Below are positions 26,802-35,238 of a stretch of DNA of 37,992 bases, piece by piece. The DNA comes from Mycolicibacterium sp. (GTDB taxonomy: Bacteria; Actinomycetota; Actinomycetes; Mycobacteriales; Mycobacteriaceae): NCBI RefSeq assembly GCF_017853185.1, contig NZ_JAFMJZ010000012.1, forward strand, positions 1 through 37,992, in the 5' to 3' direction. How positions within the stretch are numbered: the stretch's first letter is position 1; every line of letters begins with the position of its first letter. The notes under the pieces were generated by a model. It saw nothing but the letters and a program-made list of their open reading frames with translations, did not search any database and was not told the DNA's origin. The position numbers and the translations under genes are program-made.

Positions 26802-27932
26802 ATGAGCGAGATCGTGGGTGCGCACAACGAGCTGCACAGCGAGCGGGGCGCGCTGCCCGGGGAGCACCCGGGCCGCGTCCGCAACCCGGCGGACAAGGTC
26901 GCCGACCTGGCCTGGCTGGAGTTCGACAAGCCGGATCTGGGCCGCGCGGAGACCTTCGCCCACGCGTTCGGATTCCAGACCGCGGCCAGGGAATCAGGCG
27001 AGATCCAGTTGCGCGGCACCGATGCCGGGGCACCGTGCGTGATCCTCCGCCGCGGAACGCAAACCCGGTTTCGCGGGTTCGCCTTCCGCGCCGCCGACGA
27101 AGCCGACCTGCTGCGCCTCGCCGACAAGACCGGGGCTCGGCCGGTCGCGCTGCCGGAGAACCTCGGCGGCCGGGCCGTGCACCTGGTCGACCCCAGTGGT
27201 AACCGGGTCAGCGTGGTGGCCGGACTGCACGAACTCCCGGCGCTGCCCGGTCAGCGATCGCACGTCTTCAACTTCGGCCAGAAAGCCCAGCGGATCAACG
27301 CAACTCAGCGCCCGCCCCGCTCCCCGGCCCGGATCCAGCGACTCGGCCACGTGGTGCTGTCCTCGACGAAATACCTCGAGAACCTCAACTGGTATCTCGA
27401 GCACTTCGGCCTGATCGTCAGCGACTTCCAGTACTACGCCGGGCAACGCGACCGCGGCCCGACCATGAGTTTCATCCGCTGCGACCGCGGCAGCACCCCG
27501 ACCGACCATCACACCCTGGCCATGGCGCTCGGTCCGGCCAACCGCTACGTGCACTCCGCCTACGAGATCAGTGATCTCGACGCCCTGGCCGCCGGCGGGG
27601 AGTACCTGCGCGAGCGCGGGTACTACCGGTCCTGGGGTATCGGGCGACATATCCAGGGCAGCCAGCTCTTCGACTACTGGCGCGACCCCGACGGCTTCAT
27701 GGTCGAGCACTACACCGACGGTGACGTGTTCGACAACACCGTCGAACCGGGGTGGGCGCCCTTCACCGCATCCGGCTTGGCACAGTGGGGCCCGCCGGCC
27801 AGCAAGGATTTCCTGGGCATTGATCCCAGGCATGCGCGCGAGGAGGTCGGCGCAATCGCCACCGCACTGCGGGAACACAACGAGTTCGACGTCAAACGGT
27901 TGATCGGATTACTGAAGGTGGCTCGCTCATGA
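26802..27932 (+). CDS. VOC-family extradiol ring-cleavage dioxygenase (catechol 2,3-dioxygenase-like)
   Basis: Two VOC modules; candidate metal ligands H (RLGHVVL), H (YVHSAYE), E (FMVEHYTDGD); RBS GGAGGTG 8 nt upstream of ATG 26802. Confidence 0.87.
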   Translation: MSEIVGAHNELHSERGALPGEHPGRVRNPADKVADLAWLEFDKPDLGRAETFAHAFGFQTAARESGEIQLRGTDAGAPCVILRRGTQTRFRGFAFRAADEADLLRLADKTGARPVALPENLGGRAVHLVDPSGNRVSVVAGLHELPALPGQRSHVFNFGQKAQRINATQRPPRSPARIQRLGHVVLSSTKYLENLNWYLEHFGLIVSDFQYYAGQRDRGPTMSFIRCDRGSTPTDHHTLAMALGPANRYVHSAYEISDLDALAAGGEYLRERGYYRSWGIGRHIQGSQLFDYWRDPDGFMVEHYTDGDVFDNTVEPGWAPFTASGLAQWGPPASKDFLGIDPRHAREEVGAIATALREHNEFDVKRLIGLLKVARS

Positions 27933-28861
27933 CGATTTCGGTGTTGCGCACGGCAGACGGATGGTGGGTGCAGACACCCGACGGTGCGGTCAAGGTCCAG
28001 ACCTCGGCTGTGACCACCGCGGAACTTCTCGCCGACCGGGCGGCGGTCAAGGCCACCGCGGGCTCTCCGGTTCCCGTCGGAACCCTGTCGCTGCTCTCCC
28101 CGGTCACCAAGCCGTGCCGCGTCATCGCCCAGATGACCAACTTCGCCTCCCACGTCAAGGACGCGGGCTTGGACCCGAAGACCATTCCGCTGACCTTCTT
28201 CCGGAAGTCCTCGGCGTCCATCAGCGGCCCGTTCGATCCGATCGTCAAGCCAACCCACGTTAAGCTGCTCGACTACGAGGTGGAGATCGGACTGGTGGTC
28301 GGTCGCGATATCGCATGCGGCACAAGAATTTCCGAGCAGGATCTCCCCGACGTCATCGCCGGCCTGGTGATCACCAACGACGTCTCGGCACGTGATGTTC
28401 AGCTGCCGCAGACCCAGTTCTACGAGGCCAAGTCCTATCCGAGTTTCACCCCGGCCGGTCCGGCGCTGGTCCTGCTCGACGCCGGCGAACTCAAGCATTT
28501 CGGGCAGTTGCGGCTCCGGTTGAGTGTCAACGGCGACACGCGGCAGAACGCACTGGTCGACGGCGACATGATGTACAAGCCACTGCAGGCGCTTCAGTCG
28601 CTGACCAGGTTCCAGGATCTGTCCGCCGGCGACCTGATCCTGACCGGCACTCCGGTCGGGACCGCACTCAGCGCACCCCCCAAGCCCGTCGAGATGATCT
28701 CGCGACTGCTGCCGCCCGCGGTGAAGTGGAAGGCGTTCTTCAAGAGCCAGGCCGCCAATCCGAAGTACCTGAAGGACGGCGATGTGGTGGAGGCGTCGGT
28801 GCGGACCGACGACGGCGCGATCGACCTCGGCACCCAACGGATGACCGTCAAGTACGCCTAG
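27929..28861 (+). CDS. Fumarylacetoacetate hydrolase (FAH)-family protein
   Basis: LLDYEVEIGLVVGRDI, VITNDVSARDVQ, KSYPSFTPAGPAL, AGDLILTGTPVGT; ATGA overlap with dioxygenase gene. Confidence 0.93.
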   Translation: MTISVLRTADGWWVQTPDGAVKVQTSAVTTAELLADRAAVKATAGSPVPVGTLSLLSPVTKPCRVIAQMTNFASHVKDAGLDPKTIPLTFFRKSSASISGPFDPIVKPTHVKLLDYEVEIGLVVGRDIACGTRISEQDLPDVIAGLVITNDVSARDVQLPQTQFYEAKSYPSFTPAGPALVLLDAGELKHFGQLRLRLSVNGDTRQNALVDGDMMYKPLQALQSLTRFQDLSAGDLILTGTPVGTALSAPPKPVEMISRLLPPAVKWKAFFKSQAANPKYLKDGDVVEASVRTDDGAIDLGTQRMTVKYA

Positions 28862-29493
28862 AGAGTCGCCTCCGGCAGGGGCCGCGAGCACACTTTATGC
28901 GCCTGGGCGGCCGACATCCCGAACATCCGGAGCAGATCCTCGGTGACGGCGTCGGCGGTTGCCCCGTCGTCACGGGTGGTGTCGCGTTGCAACAGAGTGC
29001 CAAGACCGAGCAGGATCCCGCTCGCGACAGCCAGCGCAAGCTCCGGATCATCGACGGTGAACCGGCCCGCCGCGACCGCCGCTTTGATGTCACGCAACGC
29101 ACGTGGCGCCAGTCCGCGGTCCGAGGTGATCAGCCTCGGCCAGTTGGCCATCAGGATGAGGCTCTCCAGCGGACGCCGCCGGAAGAAGCGGCCGGTCAGC
29201 CGGAAGCTGGCGGCGAAGGTCTCGGCCGGATCATCCATACCGATCGTCAGAGAGTCCAGCACTGCGCCGTAGGAATCCAGGACATCGGCGACAGCGGCTT
29301 CGAAAAGCTCTTCCTTGCTGTCGAAGTGGTTGTAGAACGAGCCCATCCCGACATCGGCGAGTTGGGTGATCTCCAGAACCGGGACGTTGAGCCTGCCCTC
29401 CACGATCAACTGCTGGGCGGCCTTGATCAGCGCCGAGCGCGTCCGTTGCTTGCGGCGCTCCAGCCGGTTGACCGGTTCTTCGGCCTCTCCCAC
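28858..29493 (-). CDS. TetR-family transcriptional regulator
   Basis: RTRSALIKAAQQLIVEGRLNVPVLEITQLADVGMGSFYNHFDSKEELFEAAVADVL HTH; GTG start at 29493 (VGEAEEPVNRLERRKQRT); ORF-track start at 29730 overlaps the divergent gene. Confidence 0.9.
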   Translation of the reverse strand: MGEAEEPVNRLERRKQRTRSALIKAAQQLIVEGRLNVPVLEITQLADVGMGSFYNHFDSKEELFEAAVADVLDSYGAVLDSLTIGMDDPAETFAASFRLTGRFFRRRPLESLILMANWPRLITSDRGLAPRALRDIKAAVAAGRFTVDDPELALAVASGILLGLGTLLQRDTTRDDGATADAVTEDLLRMFGMSAAQAHKVCSRPLPEATL

Positions 29494-29510
29494 AGGACGG
29501 ACTCTATCAG

Positions 29511-29530
29511 TTCTGATGATTTCATCAGAA
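29511..29530. promoter_or_regulatory. Candidate TetR operator O2: perfect inverted repeat TTCTGATGA-TT-TCATCAGAA
   Basis: Direct reading; 9-bp arms, 2-bp spacer, 18 bp upstream of the TetR GTG start; core TGATGATTTCATCA matches O1/O3 at 12 of 14 positions. Confidence 0.8.
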
Positions 29531-29556
29531 CCCCTTGACGGCCGACCGGGAGCATG

Positions 29557-29570
29557 TGACGATTTCGTCA
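29557..29570. promoter_or_regulatory. Candidate TetR operator O3: perfect inverted repeat TGACGA-TT-TCGTCA
   Basis: Direct reading; identical to O1; TTGACG 22 nt upstream; RBS AAGGAG and GTG start follow. Confidence 0.75.
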
Positions 29571-29586
29571 GTTGCAAGGAGAACCC

Positions 29587-31089
29587 GTGAACCAAGCGCA
29601 GTCGACCGTGGTCATCGTCGGCGCCGGCCCGACCGGTGTCACCACCGCCACCCTGCTCGCCCAGTACGGCGTCGCCACCACGGTTCTGGACCGCTGGGCC
29701 GACGTGTATCCGCAGCCACGGGCCGTTCACCTCGATGACGAGGTCTACCGGATTCTCGATCGAGTCGGCGTCGGTGAACAGTTCGCCGCGGTATCACGGC
29801 CCGCGCTCGGGCTTCGCCTGATCGACCCGAAGATGCGGGTGCTCGCCGAGTTCCACCGCGACCCGGACCAGGACCGCAACGGGCATCCATCGGCGAACAT
29901 GTTCGACCAGCCCGTCCTCGAAGGACTGCTGCGGTCCAACATCACCCGCTATCCGGAGATCACCCTGCGCGGCAGCGTCGAGGTGACCGACATCGCGGCG
30001 CTTGAGGGCGGACGGACCCGGGTCACCTTCACCGATCGTGACGACGGCACCGAGCACTGCATCGAGGCCGACTATCTGCTCGGCTGTGACGGCGCAAACA
30101 GCCTGGTGCGCAACCGGATCGGTGCAGCGATGGAGGATCTCCGATTCGAACAACGGTGGCTGGTGATCGACGTCGCCAGCGATGAGGAGCTGCAGCAGTG
30201 GGACGGCGTGCACCAGTTGTGCGACTCACGCCGGGCCGGCACGTTCATGCGCATCGGCCCCAACCGCTACCGGTGGGAGTTTCGGCTGCTCGACGGCGAG
30301 AAGGCCGAGGACTTCCGCGCGATGGGCACCCTTGGACCCCTGATCGCGCCGTGGACAGAGCGGGTCGATGCAGGCCGCCTGGAGATCATCCGGGTCGCCG
30401 AGTACACCTTCCGCGCGAAGATCGCCGACCACTGGCGTCGCGGCAACACCTTCCTGCTCGGCGATGCAGCGCACCTGACTCCGCCGTTCGTCGGCCAGGG
30501 TCTTTGCGCGGGATTGCGGGACGCGATGAACCTGGCCTGGAAACTCGCCGGCGTCGTGAACGGAACACTGGATCCGGCGGTGCTGGACACCTATGAGCAG
30601 GAACGGAAACCACACGCACGCAGCATGATCGACCTGGCGCTGATGGTGGGCCGGGCGATGACCTCCGGAGGCAGAGCAGGTGACCTGCTGCGCGGGATCG
30701 TGGTGCCCCGGTTGCAGCTGCTGCCGGGATTGCGGAAGAAAGTGCTGGACTCCGAGACTCCCGCACTGTCTCGTGGCCCCCTGGTTCAGGGGCCCAGCAG
30801 GCTCGCAGGAAAGCTCTGCCCGAACCCGCGGACGCAGGACGGCCGGCGTCTCGACGCGGTACTCGGAGACGGCTGGGCGGTGATCAGCATCGAATCGTTG
30901 CCTTCCTCCGCTGCGGAACTGGCCGCGCAGCGTGGCGCCGCCATCCATGTCACGGACCCGGACAGCGAAATCGGTGAGTGGTTGAGCAAGGGCCGGGCCG
31001 CCGCCGCAATCCTGCGGCCGGACCGGACGGTGATGCTGGCCGGAACGGATGTATCCCGGTTGTGTGCGGCACTACCCGCGTTGCGCTGA
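29587..31089 (+). CDS. FAD-dependent aromatic hydroxylase (MhpA-like, PheA/TfdB-type)
   Basis: VVIVGAGPTGVTTATLL (GxGxxG), YLLGCDGANSLVR (DG motif), TFLLGDAAHLTPPFVGQGLCAGLRDAMNLAWKL (GD motif). Confidence 0.92.
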   Translation: MNQAQSTVVIVGAGPTGVTTATLLAQYGVATTVLDRWADVYPQPRAVHLDDEVYRILDRVGVGEQFAAVSRPALGLRLIDPKMRVLAEFHRDPDQDRNGHPSANMFDQPVLEGLLRSNITRYPEITLRGSVEVTDIAALEGGRTRVTFTDRDDGTEHCIEADYLLGCDGANSLVRNRIGAAMEDLRFEQRWLVIDVASDEELQQWDGVHQLCDSRRAGTFMRIGPNRYRWEFRLLDGEKAEDFRAMGTLGPLIAPWTERVDAGRLEIIRVAEYTFRAKIADHWRRGNTFLLGDAAHLTPPFVGQGLCAGLRDAMNLAWKLAGVVNGTLDPAVLDTYEQERKPHARSMIDLALMVGRAMTSGGRAGDLLRGIVVPRLQLLPGLRKKVLDSETPALSRGPLVQGPSRLAGKLCPNPRTQDGRRLDAVLGDGWAVISIESLPSSAAELAAQRGAAIHVTDPDSEIGEWLSKGRAAAAILRPDRTVMLAGTDVSRLCAALPALR

Positions 31090-31091
31090 CG

Positions 31092-32093
31092 TCACCTGTC
31101 GGGAATGCCCGCGCCGGCAAGAGCCGGCACTGGATCCTCATGCCGCAGGATTGATTTCGTCCCCGTCCTGAACCGGTCCAGGAGTTGCACGATGGCCTGC
31201 CCCTGCGGAGTGTGGCCCCAGATACTGATGCCCTGATGCGTGGTGGGCTGCCACACCGACTCGTCGACGACGATCGGGTTCCAGCCCAGTTCCCATTCGA
31301 AACCCGACGGCGTCACCGCGTAGAACGACAACTCCCTGTCGTTGGTGTGCTGGCCGACGGACAGCGCCATCTGGAAACCCAGTTGTTTGACCCGCTGGTA
31401 TGCGGCGGTCATATCGTCGAGTTCGGCGACCTGGACGTTGCAGTGCTGAATCCGGGTCCGGATCGGGTTGAGCGGCAACCGGTTCACCGAGGCGATGGCC
31501 ACCGTGTGGTGGCGCTCGTTGACGCGCAGGAATCGGATCTTGAACTTCAGCCCGCTGATCGTCTCGTCGATGTAATCCGATAACCGGGCGTCGAACACCG
31601 TCTTGTAATAGCCGTGCATCTGGTGCGGTTTCTTGGTGGCGATGGCGACGTGTCCCATACCGTCCGCTCCCGTGACGAATCCTCCGGTCACGGCGAGTTT
31701 CAGTGGTTCCGTCGACCGGTCGGCCCTGACGTACATCTCCTGGGCCAGGCCGTTGGGTCCCGGGAACCGCAGGAACCGCTCCACACCGCGCAGAGAGGTC
31801 TCCTCCGCCGTCCCTTCGGTGATCGGCACACCATGGCCGGTGACCCGGGCCGCGATGACGTCGAGGGTCTCGTGGTCGTCGATCTCCCAACCCAGCGCCG
31901 TGGTGTCCTCGGCCGGACCGCGCTGCAGCAGAAATCGGCACTCATTGCCGTCGAGTCGGAAGCGCGCGACGTCCGGCAACGTCTCGTCGAGGTGCATGCC
32001 GATGGCGTCGCGTCCGAATCGCTTCCAGTCGGCGAACTTCTCGGTCTCGATGACGAGGTAGCCGAGGTGGACCTTCCCGAAGACGTCGTTCAT
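31092..32093 (-). CDS. VOC-family extradiol dioxygenase (BphC-like)
   Basis: FGKVHLGYLVIET first module; second module ligands H (GMGHVAIAT), H (RIQHCNVQV), E (GFEWELGW). Confidence 0.88.
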   Translation of the reverse strand: MNDVFGKVHLGYLVIETEKFADWKRFGRDAIGMHLDETLPDVARFRLDGNECRFLLQRGPAEDTTALGWEIDDHETLDVIAARVTGHGVPITEGTAEETSLRGVERFLRFPGPNGLAQEMYVRADRSTEPLKLAVTGGFVTGADGMGHVAIATKKPHQMHGYYKTVFDARLSDYIDETISGLKFKIRFLRVNERHHTVAIASVNRLPLNPIRTRIQHCNVQVAELDDMTAAYQRVKQLGFQMALSVGQHTNDRELSFYAVTPSGFEWELGWNPIVVDESVWQPTTHQGISIWGHTPQGQAIVQLLDRFRTGTKSILRHEDPVPALAGAGIPDR

Positions 32094-32947
32094 GAATGCG
32101 CCAATTGCGATTCGGCCGAGAGGAACTCGGTGACGAGCTGGTTGAACAGTTCCGCACGCTCCCACTGCATCCAGTGGCCGGTGCGCGAGGTCATCACCAA
32201 TTCCGCGTTACGCATCAGATTGAGCAGCAACGGCCCGCCGGAGGGGCGGTTGACCTTGTCGTCACGTCCCCACAGGATCAGCGTCGGCGTGGGTAGCCGC
32301 TTGAGTCGCTTGTCCCGGGTGAGATCCATCCGCAACAAAGTGCTCAGTCCGGACGGTCGCTGCAGTGGCGGGTTGGCCATCACCTGCGGGTCGACGGATG
32401 CCCGATACCGCAGATCGATCAACTCATCGGGGATGTCCGCCCCGTCGTACACCAGGTAGGTGCGGATGAAAGTCGCCAACTTGTCCCGGCTCGGGCCTTC
32501 ACCCCCGTAATAGGAGAGCAGGCTCTTCAACCCTGCGGTCGGCAGCGTACGGGTGGTTCCGATCCCCCCGGGTCCCATCAGAACGAGCTTGCCGACCCGG
32601 TGCGGGGTGTCCATCGCCAGGCGCAGTGCCGCGGCCCCACCAAGAGAGTTTCCCACCAGATGCGCTGTGGCGATGCCCATCTCGTCGAGCAGACCTCGGA
32701 TGGCGGATGCCAGGTAACCGAACGGGTCGCTGTGGTCGAGGAACTTCGCCGAGCGACCGTATCCCGGCATGTCCGGGACGATGACCCGATGGTTCGCCGC
32801 GAGTGCCTCGATGTTGCGGGAGTAGTTCGACACCCCGGAGGCCCCCGGACCGCCGCCGTGCAACAACACCACCGCAGGATCCCGCCCGCCGGTGTCGGTC
32901 ACGAAGATCTCAGAACTTCCCACCGTGATGGTGTGCTCGTTGGTCAT
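32090..32947 (-). CDS. Alpha/beta hydrolase, meta-cleavage product (C-C bond) hydrolase-like (MhpC/BphD/HsaD type)
   Basis: VVLLHGGGPGASGVSNY oxyanion motif, GNSLGG nucleophile elbow, LILWGRDDKVNR, GHWMQWE; ATGA overlaps on both sides. Confidence 0.92.
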   Translation of the reverse strand: MTNEHTITVGSSEIFVTDTGGRDPAVVLLHGGGPGASGVSNYSRNIEALAANHRVIVPDMPGYGRSAKFLDHSDPFGYLASAIRGLLDEMGIATAHLVGNSLGGAAALRLAMDTPHRVGKLVLMGPGGIGTTRTLPTAGLKSLLSYYGGEGPSRDKLATFIRTYLVYDGADIPDELIDLRYRASVDPQVMANPPLQRPSGLSTLLRMDLTRDKRLKRLPTPTLILWGRDDKVNRPSGGPLLLNLMRNAELVMTSRTGHWMQWERAELFNQLVTEFLSAESQLAHS

Positions 32948-34488
32948 GTACGGAATCCCTTCGGAGGTGGCGGCAGCGGACGGCCGGGAGCATTGGCGGC
33001 ATAGACGAATCCGTCGGGGCGCACGGCGATCGCAAAGGCCTTCTTCTCGGCAAGCCAACGGGTCAGCACGTCGTCGCGATCCACGATGCATCCCGGCGCA
33101 GGCTCGCTGCCGGCCGGAAGGATTCGTATCAACGGGACTCCTGTCGATTGCCACGACGGCCAGTGGCCGGACCCGATGTGCAGAAGGGTCCACCGCCCGC
33201 CGATGACGTCGTCCAGAAGAACCTCGCTCCCGTTCTCGTCGACCACCCTCGGTTGCGGGATCAGCCAGCCGACAGCGGGACTTCCCCCGCGGGCCAGCAA
33301 CCCCTCGGGGTAGTGCGCATCGGGCAGCCAGCGGTTGTTGAGAAGCCAGGTGTTGAAGGCCGGCACCTTGGTCGCGATCCGGAAGAAGTGGTTGCGCAGC
33401 GCCGCTTTCCACCGCGTGCGCTCGATGATCAGCTCGCCCACCTTCACCGCGCGGTTGGTCACCTCCTTGACGTGAGGCAGCCGTTCTGACTGATAGCTGT
33501 CGAGCACCGCCACCGGGAGTGCCCCGTTGAGGACGGCCGTCAGCTTCCAACACAGGTTCCCGACATCGCGCACGCCGGCACACATCCCCTGACCGATCCA
33601 GGGCGGCATCGCGTGCGCTGCGTCGCCGGCCAGGAACACCCGGCCGACCCGCCAGCGGTCGGCGAACCGCACATGGTGGCTGTAACAGGCGAAGCCGAGA
33701 ATCTTGACGTTCGCCCGGTCGATTCCCTGGGCGGACAACACCTTCCAGATTGCTTCCTCGTTCAGCAGGTCCGCCTCGTTCTCCCCGTCGTGAACCGGGA
33801 ACTCCCATCGGTGATGTCCTAGCGGGGTCGGGCAGTCAACGGTCGGCCGGGCCGGGTTGCAGTGGAACCGCAGCCGATCGTGGCCGGGCCACTCGTTGAG
33901 CACCTTGGTGTCGATGACGATCCAGCGTTCGGAATACGTCTGCCCACTGAAGCCGATCCCGAACTGTGAACGGATGGAACTCGATCCGCCGTCGGAGGCG
34001 ATCACATAGGAGGCGCGGATGGTCTTCTGCGCTCCGGTGGTCAGATCGTTGAGCGTCAGTTCCACGAAGTCGGGCTGCTCGTTGAGCCGCAGAAACTCAT
34101 GCTCGAGAAGCACCTCGACATCAGGAAACCGGTCGACTCCTTCCCGGAGCACCCGATCGACGGCCGGTTGATAGATGAACTGCTGGGGCGGATGTCCGTT
34201 ACCCCGGTCGACCGGCAGCAACTTCGCGAACGGCCGGCCGTCGGAGTCGACGAAGTTGGCGCCCGCACCCGGCAACATGTCGGCGTTGAGCCGGTCGGCC
34301 AGGCCTATCTGCTGCCAGATGCGCACCGTCTCCTCATCGGTGGAGATGGCGCGGGCGCGAAAGTAGATGTCGGGATCGCGTTCCACGACCGCCACCCTCA
34401 GCCCGCTCTGCCCCAGCAAGTTGGCCGCCGTCGCACCAACCGGGCCGTAACCGACGATCGCCACGTCGTACTGCGGGGTCTGCACCAT
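32944..34488 (-). CDS. FAD-dependent aromatic hydroxylase (MhpA-like)
   Basis: VAIVGYGPVGATAANLLGQSGLRVAVVERD, VIASDGGSSSIRSQFG, VFLAGDAAHAMPPWIGQGMCAGVRDVGNLCWKL. Confidence 0.93.
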   Translation of the reverse strand: MVQTPQYDVAIVGYGPVGATAANLLGQSGLRVAVVERDPDIYFRARAISTDEETVRIWQQIGLADRLNADMLPGAGANFVDSDGRPFAKLLPVDRGNGHPPQQFIYQPAVDRVLREGVDRFPDVEVLLEHEFLRLNEQPDFVELTLNDLTTGAQKTIRASYVIASDGGSSSIRSQFGIGFSGQTYSERWIVIDTKVLNEWPGHDRLRFHCNPARPTVDCPTPLGHHRWEFPVHDGENEADLLNEEAIWKVLSAQGIDRANVKILGFACYSHHVRFADRWRVGRVFLAGDAAHAMPPWIGQGMCAGVRDVGNLCWKLTAVLNGALPVAVLDSYQSERLPHVKEVTNRAVKVGELIIERTRWKAALRNHFFRIATKVPAFNTWLLNNRWLPDAHYPEGLLARGGSPAVGWLIPQPRVVDENGSEVLLDDVIGGRWTLLHIGSGHWPSWQSTGVPLIRILPAGSEPAPGCIVDRDDVLTRWLAEKKAFAIAVRPDGFVYAANAPGRPLPPPPKGFRT

Positions 34489-34508
34489 CGGGCCTCGTTC
34501 CGGTATCC

Positions 34509-34548
34509 TCTGTAGTGATCCCTACGGTAATAGAACGATCACTACAGA
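34509..34548. promoter_or_regulatory. Inverted repeat TCTGTAGTGATC-16 nt-GATCACTACAGA, candidate operator of the divergent TetR
   Basis: Direct reading; perfect 12-bp arms 34509-34520 and 34537-34548, in the 72-bp divergent gap. Confidence 0.8.
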
Positions 34549-34560
34549 AGCAAGGGTCAA

Positions 34561-35184
34561 ATGGCGGAGAAGCCCAAGAAGCGCCGTGCGGACGGTGAGC
34601 TTTCCCGAACCCGCATCCTTGATGCGGCCACCGAGATCGCCGCCGAGCGTGGCTACGAGGGCACCAGCATCGGCGCGGTAAGCGCCAAGTGCGGCCTGCC
34701 GGCCAGCTCGATCTACTGGCACTTCACCGATAAGGACGACCTGATGGCGGCCGTCATCGAACGAAGCTTCGGCACCTGGCTGGACGTCTGGCAGCTTCCC
34801 GCCGAGGGCTCACCACAGGAACGCCTCATCGCGATCTCCATCCGGTGCGCCCAGGCCTTCGCAGAATCACCCGACTTCATCCGGCTCGGACTGATGCTCA
34901 CTCTGGAGCGCCGGCCGGTGGAACCTCGGGCCCGTGCGATGTTCCTTCAGGTGCGCGAACGGGCGTTCACAATGCTCGTCGGCAGCGTCCGCGAGTTGGC
35001 GCCCGAGCTGACCGAAGCCCAGGCCCAACAGCTCGCCGGCTACGCGATGGCCGGAGCCGACGGACTCTTCATCGCCAAGGAGATCGGCGGTGACAGCGTC
35101 GATCTGCTGGCCCTGTTCGAGACCCACGGCCGGTCGCTGTGGGCGACTGCGGAGCGGATGATCGCCGATAGCCGAACGGGGTGA
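34561..35184 (+). CDS. TetR-family transcriptional regulator
   Basis: RTRILDAATEIAAERGYEGTSIGAVSAKCGLPASSIYWHFTDKDDLMAAVIERSF. Confidence 0.95.
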   Translation: MAEKPKKRRADGELSRTRILDAATEIAAERGYEGTSIGAVSAKCGLPASSIYWHFTDKDDLMAAVIERSFGTWLDVWQLPAEGSPQERLIAISIRCAQAFAESPDFIRLGLMLTLERRPVEPRARAMFLQVRERAFTMLVGSVRELAPELTEAQAQQLAGYAMAGADGLFIAKEIGGDSVDLLALFETHGRSLWATAERMIADSRTG

Positions 35185-35238
35185 CCTGGCGACTAGAATT
35201 CTGACCTGACACCAACCCCCTTGTGATCGGGACGATAA

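Noticed and set aside
28858-29730. 290-aa form of the TetR regulator
   Set aside because: Extension runs through the operator region and into the divergent hydroxylase gene; GTG at 29493 has a matching -10 and normal TetR N-terminus.
32090-33808. 572-aa form of the C-C hydrolase ORF
   Set aside because: N-terminal extension lies out of frame within the upstream hydroxylase gene and is low-complexity; start MTNEHT at 32947 with ATGA overlap is better.
26761-34560. Steroid-catabolism regulation by KstR/KstR2
   Set aside because: The dyads found do not resemble the KstR (AGAACGTGTTCT-type) or KstR2 (AAGCAAGCGCTTGCTT-type) motifs as I recall them, and the gene set is not the hsa/ksh cluster order.
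35195-35202. AGAATTCT palindrome upstream of the acyl-CoA dehydrogenase at 35239
   Set aside because: Only 8 bp and explained by a TAGAAT -10 hexamer; insufficient evidence for an operator.
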